A stretch of DNA of 64,000 bases from an uncultured Methylomonas sp. (GCA_936941155.1 CAKZJE010000106.1:62001-126000), one strand, 5' to 3'. Positions 1 through 9,343 are shown, counted from the first letter of the stretch. The notes: generated from the sequence alone by a model not told the origin. Numbers and translations: made by a program.

Positions 1-1
1 A

Positions 2-661
2 GACGTGTTTCCAAACAATTACCGCTGGTTTTGGTGTTTATCGTTTAATCCTGAGAGCGCAAAGAATAGCAATTTTGACACGGATGAATTCCTTTCTCAG
101 TTTATTAGTTATGGTGGGCAATGGGGCATTGATTTTTATGATGGTTCTGATGCAAATGATTCTAAGGATTATAGTTACGCTGTCCGGCTTGTTCGCACTA
201 CACCAGAGCATTCATGGCAAACCCTTGGTAAGTTTAAAATGCCAATCAACGATATTTTCGGTATCGCAAAAGATGAAAGAACAGGGTTAATGTGGCTGCG
301 CTTTGCTTATGGGCAAACATGGGAAAAACATACTTCTGTTGGTGAGATTAACGAAATAGATTGGTATTTCACGAAATATATAGTCGATATTTTTAACGCA
401 AGGGGCGGGTATGCTGGCTTTACGGATTGGCGATTACCTAATATTGACGAATTAAAAAGCTTAATTGATAAAGTTAAGGGCAAAGAAGGCAATTATATTG
501 ATGCAGATGTATTTCCTTGTAATGGATATAGTTTCTGGTCATCGTCTTTAAGTAAGTCGTCTTTTCAAAACCTCCTTATTTTTGTAGACTTTACTTCAGG
601 CAATGATAGCTACGTCAGTAAAACTGGCAGAAATACTATTCGTCTTGTGCGCGGACAATGA
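2..661 (+). CDS. DUF1566 (Lcl C-terminal type) protein, 5' end outside window
   Basis: The reading frame is open to the left edge, so this is the C-terminal 219 residues of a longer protein. Two units can be seen. The first is cut by the edge and runs from DVFPNNY to AVRLVR. The second carries the family hallmarks: GLMWLR, then GFTDWRLPNIDEL, DADVFPCNGYSFWSSS, and a closing TIRLVRGQ. These are typical of DUF1566, a domain of secreted or surface proteins of unknown biochemical role. The first unit has FWCLSF where the second has FWSSS. The GTG at position 5 is not a credible start because it lies inside the repeat unit. No downstream gene is coupled to it; a REP-like palindrome follows 12 bases after the stop. 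The family assignment is good; the function is unknown. Confidence 0.75.
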   Translation, partial: DVFPNNYRWFWCLSFNPESAKNSNFDTDEFLSQFISYGGQWGIDFYDGSDANDSKDYSYAVRLVRTTPEHSWQTLGKFKMPINDIFGIAKDERTGLMWLRFAYGQTWEKHTSVGEINEIDWYFTKYIVDIFNARGGYAGFTDWRLPNIDELKSLIDKVKGKEGNYIDADVFPCNGYSFWSSSLSKSSFQNLLIFVDFTSGNDSYVSKTGRNTIRLVRGQ

Positions 662-672
662 TTTTTTTTATC

Positions 673-779
673 GTTCCCACGCTCTGCGTGGGAATGCAGC
701 TCTAAACGCTAAAGCGTTGTGTGACGAAACGGGACGCTAGAGCGTCCACAGATAAATTCCTACGCCAGAGCGTGGGAAC
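673..779. repeat. REP-like inverted repeat
   Basis: GTTCCCACGCTCTG (673-686) is exactly inverted as CAGAGCGTGGGAAC (766-779). Smaller palindromes lie between them, such as GACGCTAGAGCGTC around 733-746. The layout is that of a REP/BIME-type extragenic palindrome. It lies directly after the DUF1566 gene and could act as a transcript end, but there is no strong T-run. Confidence 0.7.
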
Positions 780-802
780 TATTATGTTTTTGATGAGGAG
801 AA

Positions 803-857
803 ATGAAAATGAATATTTTCGATTTATTACGATTAAATCAACAACATTTGCTGAGGC
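803..857 (+). pseudogene. Gene start cut off by a MITE
   Basis: A ribosome-binding site (GAGGAG, 793-798) stands just before ATG at 803. The frame reads MKMNIFDLLRLNQQHLL and then enters the left terminal repeat of the MITE at 858. After the MITE no continuation is recognisable. The good Shine-Dalgarno sequence suggests a real gene start that was interrupted and lost. The fragment is too short to identify. Confidence 0.3.
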
Positions 858-1117
858 CAGCAATTTTCATTATGACAACTCATTTAAAATCAAATAGATA
901 AGACAATGGGATTTTTAATTTAGCCATTTTCAACCGCAATCAATGCTTAAATTATGTTTGCATTGATTAAGTTCTGAACAAAAAGTCTCTTTATTCAAAA
1001 AATGAGTTATTTTGGCGAATATATTTAATGCTATAAACTCACTTTAAAGGCTAAGATTAAAAAGTAATTGTTTTTTTCAATTAGTTACTTAACAGAAGTT
1101 CATAATGAGAATTGCTG
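858..1117. mobile_element. MITE copy 1 (about 260 bp)
   Basis: The ends are a 17-bp terminal inverted repeat. The left end is CAGCAATTTTCATTATG (858-874) and the right end CATAATGAGAATTGCTG (1101-1117), with one mismatch. A second, very similar copy in the same orientation lies at 59253-59510; the interiors match almost base for base over about 240 bp. An internal hairpin ATCAATGC/GCATTGAT is present in both. There is no coding capacity for a transposase, so this is a non-autonomous element. The same end sequence starts an IS remnant at 58996, the likely source of transposase. No clear target duplication is visible. Confidence 0.8.
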
Positions 1118-1162
1118 AAATAAATCTGCATAAGTTGTTTTTGTTTTATGCACGTTCCTAAG

Positions 1163-2341
1163 CTATTTGTTGGTGTTATGACCGCCAGTCCTTTGCGGAC
1201 TAGCCGTTATTTCAAAGCCTGTAATTTGTTCGCGCGGAATTTTTGCGCCAATTAATTTTTCCACCAAACGCAACGCATTATATTCTTCAGGATCAACCAA
1301 AGACACCGCTTGCCCGCCTAAACCGGCGCGACCTGTGCGTCCTATGCGATGGACATAATCGGTTGAAGAGCGCGGCAATTCAAAATTCACCACATGAGGC
1401 AATTGCGCTATGTCAATCCCGCGTGCGGCAACATCGGTGGCAACTAACACGCGAATATCTCCCGCTTTAAAACCGGATAACGCCGTAATTCGTGCGCCTT
1501 GGCTTTTGTTGCCGTGAATCGCGGCGGATTTAATTTGTGCCGCATTCAGTTTTTCACAGAGTTTATTTGCGCCATGTTTAGTGCTGGTAAAAACTAACAC
1601 TTGTTGCCAGTTGTTGCTTTTCACCAAATGCGTTAAAGCTGCGGTTTTTGAGGTTTTATTCACGGTGTACGCAATTTGTTCTACCGTATCCGCCGCTGCA
1701 TTTTCAGCTGCCACTTCCACCGTCACCGGATTATGCAATAAACCTTGCGTCAATTTGCGAATATCTGCGGAAAAAGTTGCGGAAAACAGTAAATTTTGGC
1801 GTTTTTTCGGCAGCATCGCTAAGATTTTGCGAATGTCGTGAATAAACCCCATATTCAACATTTGATCCGCTTCATCTAACACTAAAATCTCTACTGCATT
1901 TAATTTGACTGCGTTTTGACTCACAAGGTCTAACAGCCGACCGGGTGTGGCAGTGAGAATATCAACGCCGCCTCTCAGTTTCATCATTTGTGGATTTATT
2001 TTTACTCCGCCAAAAACCACTTCAGATTTTAAACGCGGACTTTGATGAATGCCGTATTTAGACACCGATTCTGCCACCTGCATGGCGAGTTCACGGGTCG
2101 GAGTTAATATCAAAGCCCGCACGGGGCGGTTTCTGCCGTGATGAACTTCGGCTAAGCGTTGCAAAATGGGCGTAGCAAAGCTGGCTGTTTTGCCGGTGCC
2201 GGTTTGTGCGGCGGCGAGTAAATCTTGTCCGGTGAGTACCGCAGGAATGGCGCGGAGTTGAATGGGAGTGGGTGTGGTATAACCGGAATCTGCAAGAGCG
2301 CGGAGTAAGGGCTCTGATAAACCGAGGCTAGAAAATGGCAT
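1163..2341 (-). CDS. rhlE: DEAD-box ATP-dependent RNA helicase, RhlE type
   Basis: This is a cytoplasmic RNA helicase that unwinds short RNA duplexes, typically in ribosome assembly or mRNA decay. At 392 residues it has the full motif set. These include the Q motif region ([24 protein letters not shown]), motif [10 protein letters not shown] near residue 41, [13 protein letters not shown] and motif II DEAD near 155. They also include motif III SAT, and in domain 2 [12 protein letters not shown] and HRIGRTGR. The C-terminal tail is short, without the long basic extension seen in some paralogues. RhlE is the best fit among the DEAD-box subfamilies, but SrmB- or DbpA-like roles cannot be excluded. 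The gene for an RRM RNA-binding protein lies 100 bp upstream on the same strand, so the two could share a cold-response or RNA-handling role. Confidence 0.88.
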   Translation of the reverse strand: MPFSSLGLSEPLLRALADSGYTTPTPIQLRAIPAVLTGQDLLAAAQTGTGKTASFATPILQRLAEVHHGRNRPVRALILTPTRELAMQVAESVSKYGIHQSPRLKSEVVFGGVKINPQMMKLRGGVDILTATPGRLLDLVSQNAVKLNAVEILVLDEADQMLNMGFIHDIRKILAMLPKKRQNLLFSATFSADIRKLTQGLLHNPVTVEVAAENAAADTVEQIAYTVNKTSKTAALTHLVKSNNWQQVLVFTSTKHGANKLCEKLNAAQIKSAAIHGNKSQGARITALSGFKAGDIRVLVATDVAARGIDIAQLPHVVNFELPRSSTDYVHRIGRTGRAGLGGQAVSLVDPEEYNALRLVEKLIGAKIPREQITGFEITASPQRTGGHNTNK

Positions 2342-2440
2342 AGTAACTCAATAAAAGGAAATAAATCTGACAGCGATGGGGCGCGTGGAGGTGAACGTTG
2401 TAGGGGTGTGCATAACCCCTACAATGAAAATTTTGTAAAA

Positions 2441-2704
2441 CTAGCGGCGTTTGCCTTTTTTGCCAGAAGAGTCTTCAAAATTAACTTTTAAAGGTTTCTC
2501 GCCATACATAAAGCCATCTAATTTTGCGATAGCAGCTCTTGCTTCATGGCCTTCCATGCCAATAAAACCAAAACCTTTACATCTGCCGTTGAATAAGTCG
2601 GTGACTAATTCAATGGAGCGTACTTTTCCGAATTGGGAAAATAAAGCAAGCACACTGGCTTCAGTGGCATCGCTCGGTAGGTTTCCTACGAATAATTTTT
2701 TCAA
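2441..2704 (-). CDS. Small RRM-type RNA-binding protein
   Basis: The protein is a single RNA recognition motif of 87 residues. RNP2 is LFVGNL at residues 4-9, RNP1 is the KGFGFIGM stretch near residue 43, and the tail is basic (GKKGKRR). Bacterial single-RRM proteins are usually 80-110 residues long and bind single-stranded RNA. I chose the TTG start at 2704 because AGGA lies 8 bases upstream and the RRM begins right there. The open frame continues to an ATG at 2869, which would add 55 residues without any family resemblance. The gene lies upstream of and co-directional with the RhlE-type helicase gene. Confidence 0.8.
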   Translation of the reverse strand: MKKLFVGNLPSDATEASVLALFSQFGKVRSIELVTDLFNGRCKGFGFIGMEGHEARAAIAKLDGFMYGEKPLKVNFEDSSGKKGKRR

Positions 2705-3243
2705 AAGAGGTGTCCTGTGTTGAGGATAAATAAAGGGTTGTATGCGATTAACTTGGTAATCAGGGGATACAACGTGAGGGTAGGAGGGGTGATTTTTACT
2801 AAAATCGTCGTTTTTTAAGAATGCAAAACGCTGCGTTTGAGCTTCCAACTTGGGGCAATGATACCACATTAACGCATAAAGCTTGCGTAAAACCGGATTT
2901 TACTTTAGGCAAGGATTGTTTGAAGCAGGATTTTGATTAGTAGGTACGCGAATAAATTCAGCTACAGGATTAACGCATCACTCGCGAAAAAACGAGACTA
3001 AAACTTCTTGCGCATTTGTATGAAAACTTTTTTTTGAATATTGAGTTCTACGCGACTGAAACTTATAAGACGACCAGTCGTCTTGAAAATTTTTGTAATT
3101 TTGATAAAAAGTGTTGAGTTACGATCAATAAATTAACTCAGCCTACACGTTCCAAAGAATCAGAACTAAAAAACTTGCAAGTTCTTTGATTCTATAGTAT
3201 TTAGGAAAAACTTTTTGACTCATTTTTACTACAAGGAATCACC
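2705..3243. other. AT-rich intergenic region
   Basis: No convincing gene is seen apart from a possible but unlikely upstream extension of the RRM frame to 2869. The region contains one copy of the dispersed 18-bp palindrome (3067-3084). It must also hold the divergent promoters for the RRM protein and for the secreted protein at 3244. I could not pick a promoter with confidence. Confidence 0.5.
3067..3084. repeat. Dispersed 18-bp palindrome, copy 1
   Basis: AAGACGACCAGTCGTCTT is an 8-bp perfect inverted arm pair around CA, followed by GAAAATTTTT. It matches the consensus of eight further intergenic copies in this window. Confidence 0.85.
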
Positions 3244-3795
3244 ATGAACATTTTAAAAAAAGTATTTTGTAGTGGCATTTGCATCTTAGCGATGTCTTTA
3301 CCAACCGCTCAGGCAGATACCATTCAATGGATTAACCATTTCGACTTATTGTCCGGCGATCCATCCGATTTGACTCTAACAACCAATTCAACCAGCTCAG
3401 GCATAGGTTCAGGATTAGCCGGTGTTGTGATACGTTCCAACTCAGTAGGAGATGTTTTTCCTGTCGGAAGCGGTAATAAAGTAGTGCACATGGCACTTAA
3501 CTTGCCGCCGCAAGCACCCGGTATAGCTATCCGAGGAGTTAGAGTCTGTTATGAATCAACTTCTGCCTCAACCTATGTGACACAAACCCGTATTGCTCAA
3601 GTGTTAAGTACGCCTTCAGGAGCAACAGTGCTAATGGATAATCCAACTGATTTAACGACAGTAGGGGCTAACTGTATTACTGTGCCAGGTGCTGTCGCAG
3701 TTGGGGGCGGCCCATTACTTTTATCTTTGCGTATTAATTTTGGCAACATCAGAGATGCCATTGTTATTCGCGGCTTAGGGATTAGTTTAGGCTAA
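3244..3795 (+). CDS. Exported protein of unknown function
   Basis: The protein has 183 residues. The N-terminus MNILKKVFCSGICILAM followed by SLPTAQA is a clear Sec signal peptide with an A-x-A cleavage site near residue 24. The start ATG has an AAGGA ribosome-binding site 9 bases upstream. The mature part is rich in small and beta-forming residues, with many Ser, Thr, Gly and Val, and has two Cys (in VRVCYES and ANCITV) that could form a disulfide in the periplasm. It ends in GLGISLG. No family is recognised. A long AT-rich leader precedes it, and the next feature downstream is an IS element. It is likely a real gene because of its signal peptide, ribosome-binding site and codon use. Confidence 0.6.
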   Translation: MNILKKVFCSGICILAMSLPTAQADTIQWINHFDLLSGDPSDLTLTTNSTSSGIGSGLAGVVIRSNSVGDVFPVGSGNKVVHMALNLPPQAPGIAIRGVRVCYESTSASTYVTQTRIAQVLSTPSGATVLMDNPTDLTTVGANCITVPGAVAVGGGPLLLSLRINFGNIRDAIVIRGLGISLG

Positions 3796-4060
3796 TCTCA
3801 ATTTGAAAAATAAATTGCAAAGAGTCATGGTATAAACTTCAAGCTGAAATATCATCACATTTTTTTGAGGCGTGAAGAATTAAAACCATGACTTTGCCGA
3901 ATAAATTACAATAAAAACCGCAACATAAAATGTCCTAGCAACAAATATTCGCCTAGGTTTAAACCGCAGAAGATGCGCTAATTGTTAGTTTATTAGAAGC
4001 GCGTCGCTAAAGTTTGATGAGGCTTCCTTCGTTAGGCATATCCTATTTTGAATTCATTTT

Positions 4061-4932
4061 TATAGAGTTAACGAACTTTAATTTGATTTTAAAAATGACC
4101 TCTTCAACTGACTTGCGCCGTAAAGTTTTAAGTATCAAAGAACAAGAAAATCTGACAACCACAGAGATTGCGAAGCGTTTTGGAATAGGTACAGCCAACG
4201 TTAGCCGCTGGAACAAAAAAAACGTACTCGCAATAAATCTGCGACCAAAATTGATATGGAAGCGTTAAAGCGTGACGTTGAATTGCATCCAGATGCCTAT
4301 CATTATGAACGAGCTATGCGTTGTGGTGTCACTGAAGGTGGAATTCGCAAAGCGTTAAAACGATTGGGGATCAGCTATAAAAAAACGCTGAAACATCCCA
4401 AAGCCAACGACAACGCACGGCAAACCTTCCAGGAAAAGATGAAAAATTATGAACAGGCTGAAAAACCGATTTTTTTTATTGATGAAAGTGGCTTTTCTCA
4501 CGACATGCCACTCCGCAAAGGCTATGCGCGTATTGGAAAAAGGTGTTTTGGTACACAGGATTGGCATGCGAAAGGTCGCACTAACGTTATTGGTGTCTTA
4601 CTTGGGCTCTGCTTATTAACGGTGACTTTGTTTACTGGCTCGATTAATGCTATGTCTTTTTTGCTTGGATTACACAAGATTTAGTGCCAAAACTACCCAA
4701 AAACTCAGTCATTGTGATGGATAATGCTAGTTTTCATAAACGATTGGATATTAAGCAAGCGATTTTGGCGGCAGGGCATATTTTGGAATATTTACCACCT
4801 TACTAACCCGATTTGAATCCGATTGAGCATAAGTGGGCGCAATCAAAAGCCATTCGCAAACAGAAAAACTATACGGTTGAAAAGCTTTTTTCATCTGGTA
4901 TTTTATAATCATTTTATGGTTCGCTAGCTATA
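4061..4932 (+). mobile_element. Decayed IS630-family insertion sequence
   Basis: The transposase remnant inside (4095-4927) is IS630-like. Candidate ends are TATAGAGTTAACGAAC at 4061 and, inverted, TATAGCTAGCGAACC ending at 4932. The similarity is imperfect, so the exact boundaries are inferred. IS630 elements target TA, and both proposed ends begin with TA. The element abuts the truncated primase gene, so its insertion probably removed or separated the 5' part of that gene. The upstream part of the primase is not found to the left of the element. Confidence 0.6.
4095..4927 (+). pseudogene. IS630-family transposase, frameshifted
   Basis: The frame starts MTSSTDLRRKVLSI and contains a helix-turn-helix (TTTEIAKRFGIGTANVSRW). 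It must then shift near 4225-4256 to continue as MEALKRDVELHPDAY. The catalytic DDE parts are present but scattered: FIDESGF (first Asp), a second shift near 4600-4690, then VIVMDNASFHK (second Asp). LPPY follows, then an in-frame TAA, then PDLNPIEHKWAQ (the Glu region). The C-terminus FYNHFMVR is again in another frame and ends at TAG 4925-4927. With at least two frameshifts and one stop, it cannot make an active transposase. Confidence 0.8.
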
Positions 4933-4935
4933 GAG

Positions 4936-5517
4936 GTGCGGCTACCGTATAAAGAGCCGTTCACGATGACCGATTACGCAAAGCTTATCTTTAACGTCAA
5001 TAAAATGGATTCTGCCAGCATCGAACATACGCACGGTTTTTTCAGACGCTTGCTGATTGTGCCCTTCAATAAAACCATTCCAGACCACGAACAGGACAGA
5101 GATTTGCACAAAAAAATCTTGGCAGATAAAGCAGGAGTGCTGAACTGGATTATTGAAGGAGCGCGGGAAGTCATCAAAAACCGCGATATTTTCATCTCCA
5201 AAGAATGCAGGGATTTTAAGGAGCAGTTCAAAAAAGAAACAGATTCAGTCGCGATGTTTGAAGACCAGACGATTATTGAAAATAAAGTGACCCACTACAG
5301 CGAAACCGTTACTAATGCCCACTTAGCTTATAAGGACTATTGCAATGAGGCAGGTTATAAACCGCTGGGTAGAACTAACTTTGCAAAACGCATGGAGTCA
5401 ATCGGGTTTAAAAAGTCAGATGCAAAAAATACTGGGGTATATCTTGAAAAGGAATATCCCAGTTATTTAGTGATGGATAAACGGAATTACGACCCTGATT
5501 GGGATAATTTTTCATAA
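4936..5517 (+). pseudogene. C-terminal remnant of a phage/plasmid primase-helicase
   Basis: The 193 residues match the C-terminal portion of P4-type/D5-like superfamily III primase-helicases, replication proteins of phages and plasmids. The segment has YKEPFTMTDYAKLIFNVNKM, then HGFFRRLLIVPFN, then KILADKAGVLNWIIEGAREV and a winged-helix-like tail. The Walker A and B motifs and the primase domain are missing. The frame is open upstream only to the IS630 end, so the gene is 5'-truncated. A GTG at 4936 could start translation but has no good ribosome-binding site. It marks the island as derived from a replicating mobile element. Confidence 0.65.
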
Positions 5518-5613
5518 AACAAAAAATTGTTTGGTTTAAAACTTCACTTCTTCACTTTTTAGGCTCTATGCCGCGCCGTTACTAGGTTTAAAGAGTGAAG
5601 ATATGGGGTTTAT

Positions 5614-5686
5614 AAGTTCACTATAACTTCACCACAAGTTCACTTTTCAAAATTTAGTGAAGTATTGGTGAAGTTATAGTGAAGTT
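5614..5686. repeat. Long inverted repeat with CTTCAC motifs
   Basis: The left arm starts AAGTTCACTATAACTTCACC at 5614 (21 nt to 5634). The right arm, 5666-5686, is its reverse complement at 20 of 21 positions. The loop contains a weaker inner inverted pair (AAGTTCACT/AGTGAAGT). A hairpin of this length is unlikely to be chance, and the CTTCAC word recurs elsewhere in the block. Confidence 0.8.
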
Positions 5687-5851
5687 TTAAAGGCAAAGCT
5701 TAACACTTTAACCTATTGATTTGAAAGTATTTTTTAATAAAAAGTGAAGCGGTGAAGTTTTGTTTGAAACATTTTTTAATTTTTTTAGAAGTTGGATTAT
5801 GAGCAACTTAAAAGGGTAAAAAAATATCACCATGCTTTAGAAAGCTGTGAA

Positions 5852-5947
5852 TTCGCTGTGAAGTCTGATTTCATAGGGTTTTCACGGCTGACTTCATAGT
5901 TGCTTCACGCTGAGTTCATAGCTAATTCAAAGCCATTTCACAGCGAA
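5852..5947. repeat. Inverted repeat enclosing TTCATAG words
   Basis: TTCGCTGTGAA (5852-5862) is exactly inverted as TTCACAGCGAA (5937-5947). Between them lie repeated words of the type GACTTCATAG, GCTTCACGCTG and GAGTTCATAG. These resemble short iterons. Confidence 0.6.
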
Positions 5948-6083
5948 TGCTGCTAACTTTGGTTTGTAGGCTGTACCATTTAAGGTCTGGCGACTTTTAA
6001 AAATGGTTTTATCCACTGCTTTTGTGGATAATCAGTTTTATCGTAGCTCAATACAAACGCTCAAATTTAAACAGGCAAACATC

Positions 6084-7028
6084 ATGCAAGCAACAGAACT
6101 AAAATGGTTAGGTTCACCGATTAGCAAACACACTGGCACGATAGAGCAAATTATCGCTCATATTCCAGAATTTGAACGCCGACCGTTTTCATTATCGAAT
6201 GAGCAGCCTTTGATAAATGAAAATCAGTTTATGGATATGATTGTGCGTAAGGCGGTTGCAAATGATAAGGCTGAAATTCCTATTGGTGTGGTGTCAAAAA
6301 GCTATCAACTGGTTCAGCACAAAGAAGTCATTGATACCATTGTCAATGCTTTAAGCAAAGTTGGCATAAAACCCGAAGACGTTACAGCCGAGCTACAAAT
6401 AACAAAATATGGCGAACGGGTAGGTTTGCATTTTCAATTTCCAGAAAAACATGACATTGATCCGGGTGATGGACATAAATTAGCCCTACGATTAGGTGTT
6501 TTTAATTCAGTGGATGGTAGTACCCGATTTAGAGCGGTTTTAGGCTGGCTACGTTTTGTTTGTAGTAACGGTATGGTAGTCGGTTCTGCCCAGAACGATT
6601 ACAAACGCCGACATAATCAAACATTAGTGATTGCAGATGTAAATGAGTTACTGACGCAAGGCATTGAGTTAGCCGTTGCAGATCAGGCAAACTTACAGCG
6701 TTGGTGCAAGACAGCATTGCATCAGGATAAATTGAGCCGTTGGATTGATAAAGAGGTTTCCAATAAATGGGGAGTCATAGCGGCAACACGGGCGTTTCAT
6801 ATTGCGACCAGCGGCAAGGATGTTAAAGTTGTGCCGTTTGCCAAAAAAGCCCTGCCTTCTGAGAAAGAAGTTGAAAAGGGTAAATCAGTGCCAGGGTCAG
6901 AAAAGCCAGCAAAGAACTTGTATGATGTTTCGCAGGTGCTAACATGGCTTGCAGGGCAACGTAACGATGTTGAAGAACAGCTAAACTGGCAGCGCGATGT
7001 CCCTGAATTGATGGCTGCTTTGGCTTGA
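6084..7028 (+). CDS. DUF932 (phage/plasmid-like TIGR03299-type) protein
   Basis: The protein has 314 residues from the chosen ATG (MQATELKWLGSPISKHTG), which is preceded by an AGG-containing site; an in-frame ATG at 6003 would add 27 unconvincing residues. The pattern IPIGVVSKSYQLVQHKEV near the start, then FNSVDGSTRFRAVLGWLRFVCSNGM, is characteristic of DUF932, a family found on plasmids, phages and integrative elements. Its biochemical role is unknown, although single-stranded DNA handling has been suggested from gene context. It follows the repeat block and precedes hsdM by 42 bp on the same strand, so it belongs to the island. Confidence 0.8.
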   Translation: MQATELKWLGSPISKHTGTIEQIIAHIPEFERRPFSLSNEQPLINENQFMDMIVRKAVANDKAEIPIGVVSKSYQLVQHKEVIDTIVNALSKVGIKPEDVTAELQITKYGERVGLHFQFPEKHDIDPGDGHKLALRLGVFNSVDGSTRFRAVLGWLRFVCSNGMVVGSAQNDYKRRHNQTLVIADVNELLTQGIELAVADQANLQRWCKTALHQDKLSRWIDKEVSNKWGVIAATRAFHIATSGKDVKVVPFAKKALPSEKEVEKGKSVPGSEKPAKNLYDVSQVLTWLAGQRNDVEEQLNWQRDVPELMAALA

Positions 7029-7070
7029 AAACATTAAGAATACTGAAGAAATTTAAATACAAAGGGAACG

Positions 7071-9128
7071 ATGGATAACAACATACTGCAATACGAATCA
7101 AAAATCTGGAAAACTGCTGATTTATTATTGGGCGCGGGAATTAAACAAAGTGATTTTCCTAAATATATGATGCCGTTTTTCGCGCTGATTATGGTGGAAA
7201 GCCGTTTTATTCAGTCAGTTGAGGCATTAAAAACCAAGTTAAAAGCCAGTGGCGATAGTTTAAGTCTGGAAGATTTTGCCGCTGAAATTATGGATCAAAG
7301 ACAAGGCTATAACCGCTTTCAACTAGAAAAAAACAAAACCTTAAAAGATATTTGTAAAAGCGAAAAGACCTTTGAAACCGATTTTGATTTGTATTTGAAG
7401 GGGTTTGATTCTGAAACTCAAGATTTGCTAGGCGTTGATAAATCCAATAATGAAGAGAAGTTTTTAGATATTACCGGTATCAGCGGTTTATTGAAGAAAA
7501 AAAGCAAAGATACCTTACTTCAGTTTGCGACGGTATGGAGTGAAATTGAGTTACACAGTTTTAGCAACAGCGAAATAACCACTCTTGAAGAGCATATCAA
7601 GCGCAAATGGGCGGATATATCCGCAGAAACCGCCGGAGAGCAATATACGCCTGATGATGTCATCGCCCTGATTGCTGAAATTATCACCAATCATGTGACG
7701 GAAGGTGAACAGCATTTAACCATTTATGACCCGACTTGCGGCGGTGGCAATATGTTGTTTGGTGTTGAAGACAGAATTAAGGAAAAGTTTAATCGTTTAA
7801 CCGCAACTTACGGGCAAGACTGGAATGATGCGTTATACGCTTTGGCAAAAATTGAGAGTCGGTTTCGTAAAAACTCGCGGATTGAATACGGTAATACTTT
7901 AACCCGCGACAAGTTTGCGCTGAATAAACCGTTTGATGTGGTGGTTGCTAATCCGCCTTATGGATTGGACTGGAAAGGTTATTACAACGACATAAAAAAC
8001 GATGTCACCGGACGTTTTCCTTTTCTGCCGTCCATATCCGACGGGCAGTTGCTGTTTATGCAGCATATTATTTCCAAGTTGGATGAGGTTGGCGTGGGCG
8101 TTGTGGTTCATAACGGCTCAACTTTATTCAGTGGTGATGCAGGTTCAGCCGAAAGCAATATCCGTAAATGGATGCTGGACAGTGATATTGTTGAAGCCGT
8201 GATTCAATTACCGACCGATGAATTTTTTAACACGGGCATTTATACCTATTTGTGGGTTTTGAACAAAAACAAGCCCGCACACAAAAAAGATAAACTGATG
8301 CTGATTAATGCCAGCGAAAAGTTTAAGCCGCTGAAAAAAAGCAAAGGTTCAAAACGTAAAGAAATTGATGAACTGAGCCGTTTAGAGATTGCCGAAACCT
8401 TAAGCCGCTTTGAAAATAACGACTATGCACGGGTATTTGATAAGGAGTTTTTCTACTTTAATAAGCAGGCGATTTTATTAACCAATGTGGACGAAGACGG
8501 CAACACGTTTGCTGCGCAGTTGGAAGAGGACAAAACCAGCCTAAAACTAAAACCTGTTAAATTGAGTAATGGTGAGCGCGAGCTGGCAGAATTCACTGTT
8601 ACTCAGTTTGATGCGGATAAATACAGCAGTTTGATTGATTTGTTTGTCGAAGAGATAAAGCCATTTATTGATTCGCTCAACTACAAAGAACAGCCTTTAG
8701 TGATTAGCACTGCAACCGAAAGCTATCATTTTGATAATGAACGCGAAACGCTGATTAAAACCACAGGTAATAAAACGGAGGTTTTAGGCTGTGGCAAAAT
8801 CGTGGTGAAAGCGGTTTATAAAAAAGCCACCAGCAAATTAGCGCAGCGCATTGAAATCAGTGTTGAATTAACGCCAGACACGCAAAAGGATTATGAAATT
8901 ATCCCTTTTCATAAAGATGAAGCGGTTAATCAACAAGTGATTGCTGATTTTATGGCGAAGTACATACCTAAGCCGTTTGGCTATCTTGATAACGTAGTCG
9001 GGGTGGAGATTAATTTTAACAAGGTGTTTTATAAGCCTGAGACTTTACGCGCCGTGACGGATATTTTAAGTGATATTGAAAGTCTTGATGAACAGTTGCA
9101 AACTTTAGAACAGGAGTTACTGCTATGA
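7071..9128 (+). CDS. hsdM: Type I restriction-modification DNA methyltransferase subunit
   Basis: HsdM transfers a methyl group from S-adenosylmethionine to adenine N6 within the site chosen by HsdS. The 685-residue protein has YTPDDVIALIAEI near residue 196, the SAM-binding motif I DPTCGGGNML near 223, and the catalytic N6-adenine motif IV NPPYG near 297. It has an N-terminal helical part and a long extra C-terminal region (after about residue 480) that makes it longer than the roughly 500-residue classical HsdM. A good ribosome-binding site (AAAGGGAA) precedes ATG 7071. The stop overlaps the next start by 4 bases (ATGA), so the operon is translationally coupled. Confidence 0.9.
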   Translation: MDNNILQYESKIWKTADLLLGAGIKQSDFPKYMMPFFALIMVESRFIQSVEALKTKLKASGDSLSLEDFAAEIMDQRQGYNRFQLEKNKTLKDICKSEKTFETDFDLYLKGFDSETQDLLGVDKSNNEEKFLDITGISGLLKKKSKDTLLQFATVWSEIELHSFSNSEITTLEEHIKRKWADISAETAGEQYTPDDVIALIAEIITNHVTEGEQHLTIYDPTCGGGNMLFGVEDRIKEKFNRLTATYGQDWNDALYALAKIESRFRKNSRIEYGNTLTRDKFALNKPFDVVVANPPYGLDWKGYYNDIKNDVTGRFPFLPSISDGQLLFMQHIISKLDEVGVGVVVHNGSTLFSGDAGSAESNIRKWMLDSDIVEAVIQLPTDEFFNTGIYTYLWVLNKNKPAHKKDKLMLINASEKFKPLKKSKGSKRKEIDELSRLEIAETLSRFENNDYARVFDKEFFYFNKQAILLTNVDEDGNTFAAQLEEDKTSLKLKPVKLSNGERELAEFTVTQFDADKYSSLIDLFVEEIKPFIDSLNYKEQPLVISTATESYHFDNERETLIKTTGNKTEVLGCGKIVVKAVYKKATSKLAQRIEISVELTPDTQKDYEIIPFHKDEAVNQQVIADFMAKYIPKPFGYLDNVVGVEINFNKVFYKPETLRAVTDILSDIESLDEQLQTLEQELLL

Positions 9129-9343
9129 CCACGATTACTTTAAATGACGACTTGATAAGTCGGGTAATTGCTAAAAGCCATTATCAAAATGCAGAGGAAG
9201 CGGTTATTAAAATACTGTCTGATTATTTGAAAAAAAACAATGAGCCGAGTATTACTGAATTATTAGCCATGCCAGAATGCGCTGATATTGACTTTAATCC
9301 GCCAAAATTAAACAGTCTTTTTAATCCAGCAGATTTGTCATGA
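9125..9343 (+). CDS. Antitoxin-like small protein (VapB/Phd position)
   Basis: This 72-residue protein begins MTTITLNDDLISRVIAKSHY, followed by NAEEAVIKILSDYLKK. That beta-strand/helix/helix pattern fits a ribbon-helix-helix DNA-binding antitoxin. The C-terminal part (ITELLAMPECADIDFNPPKL) is the likely toxin-neutralising tail. It overlaps hsdM and the PIN toxin gene by 4 bases each. The VapB-like assignment rests on size, fold pattern and its position before a PIN toxin, not on a strong family motif. Confidence 0.7.
   Translation: MTTITLNDDLISRVIAKSHYQNAEEAVIKILSDYLKKNNEPSITELLAMPECADIDFNPPKLNSLFNPADLS

Larger units (their letters stand above)
5518..6083 (+). other. Repeat-rich non-coding block, possible replication origin remnant
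   Basis: No gene is visible in about 560 bp. The block is filled with short CTTCAC/GTGAAG motifs in both orientations, a long inverted repeat (5614-5686), and a second set based on TTCATAG/TTCAC words (5850-5950). It sits between a primase remnant and a DUF932 gene, where plasmid or satellite-phage origins often lie. The origin role is inference only. Confidence 0.4.

Noticed and set aside
2705-2869. N-terminal extension of the RRM protein to ATG 2869
   Set aside because: The extra 55 residues show no RRM-family pattern, and a TTG at 2704 with AGGA upstream gives the usual protein length.
5581-5990. Possible CRISPR array in the CTTCAC/GTGAAG repeat block
   Set aside because: The repeats are short, occur in both orientations and have irregular spacing. 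There are no repeat-spacer units and no cas genes.
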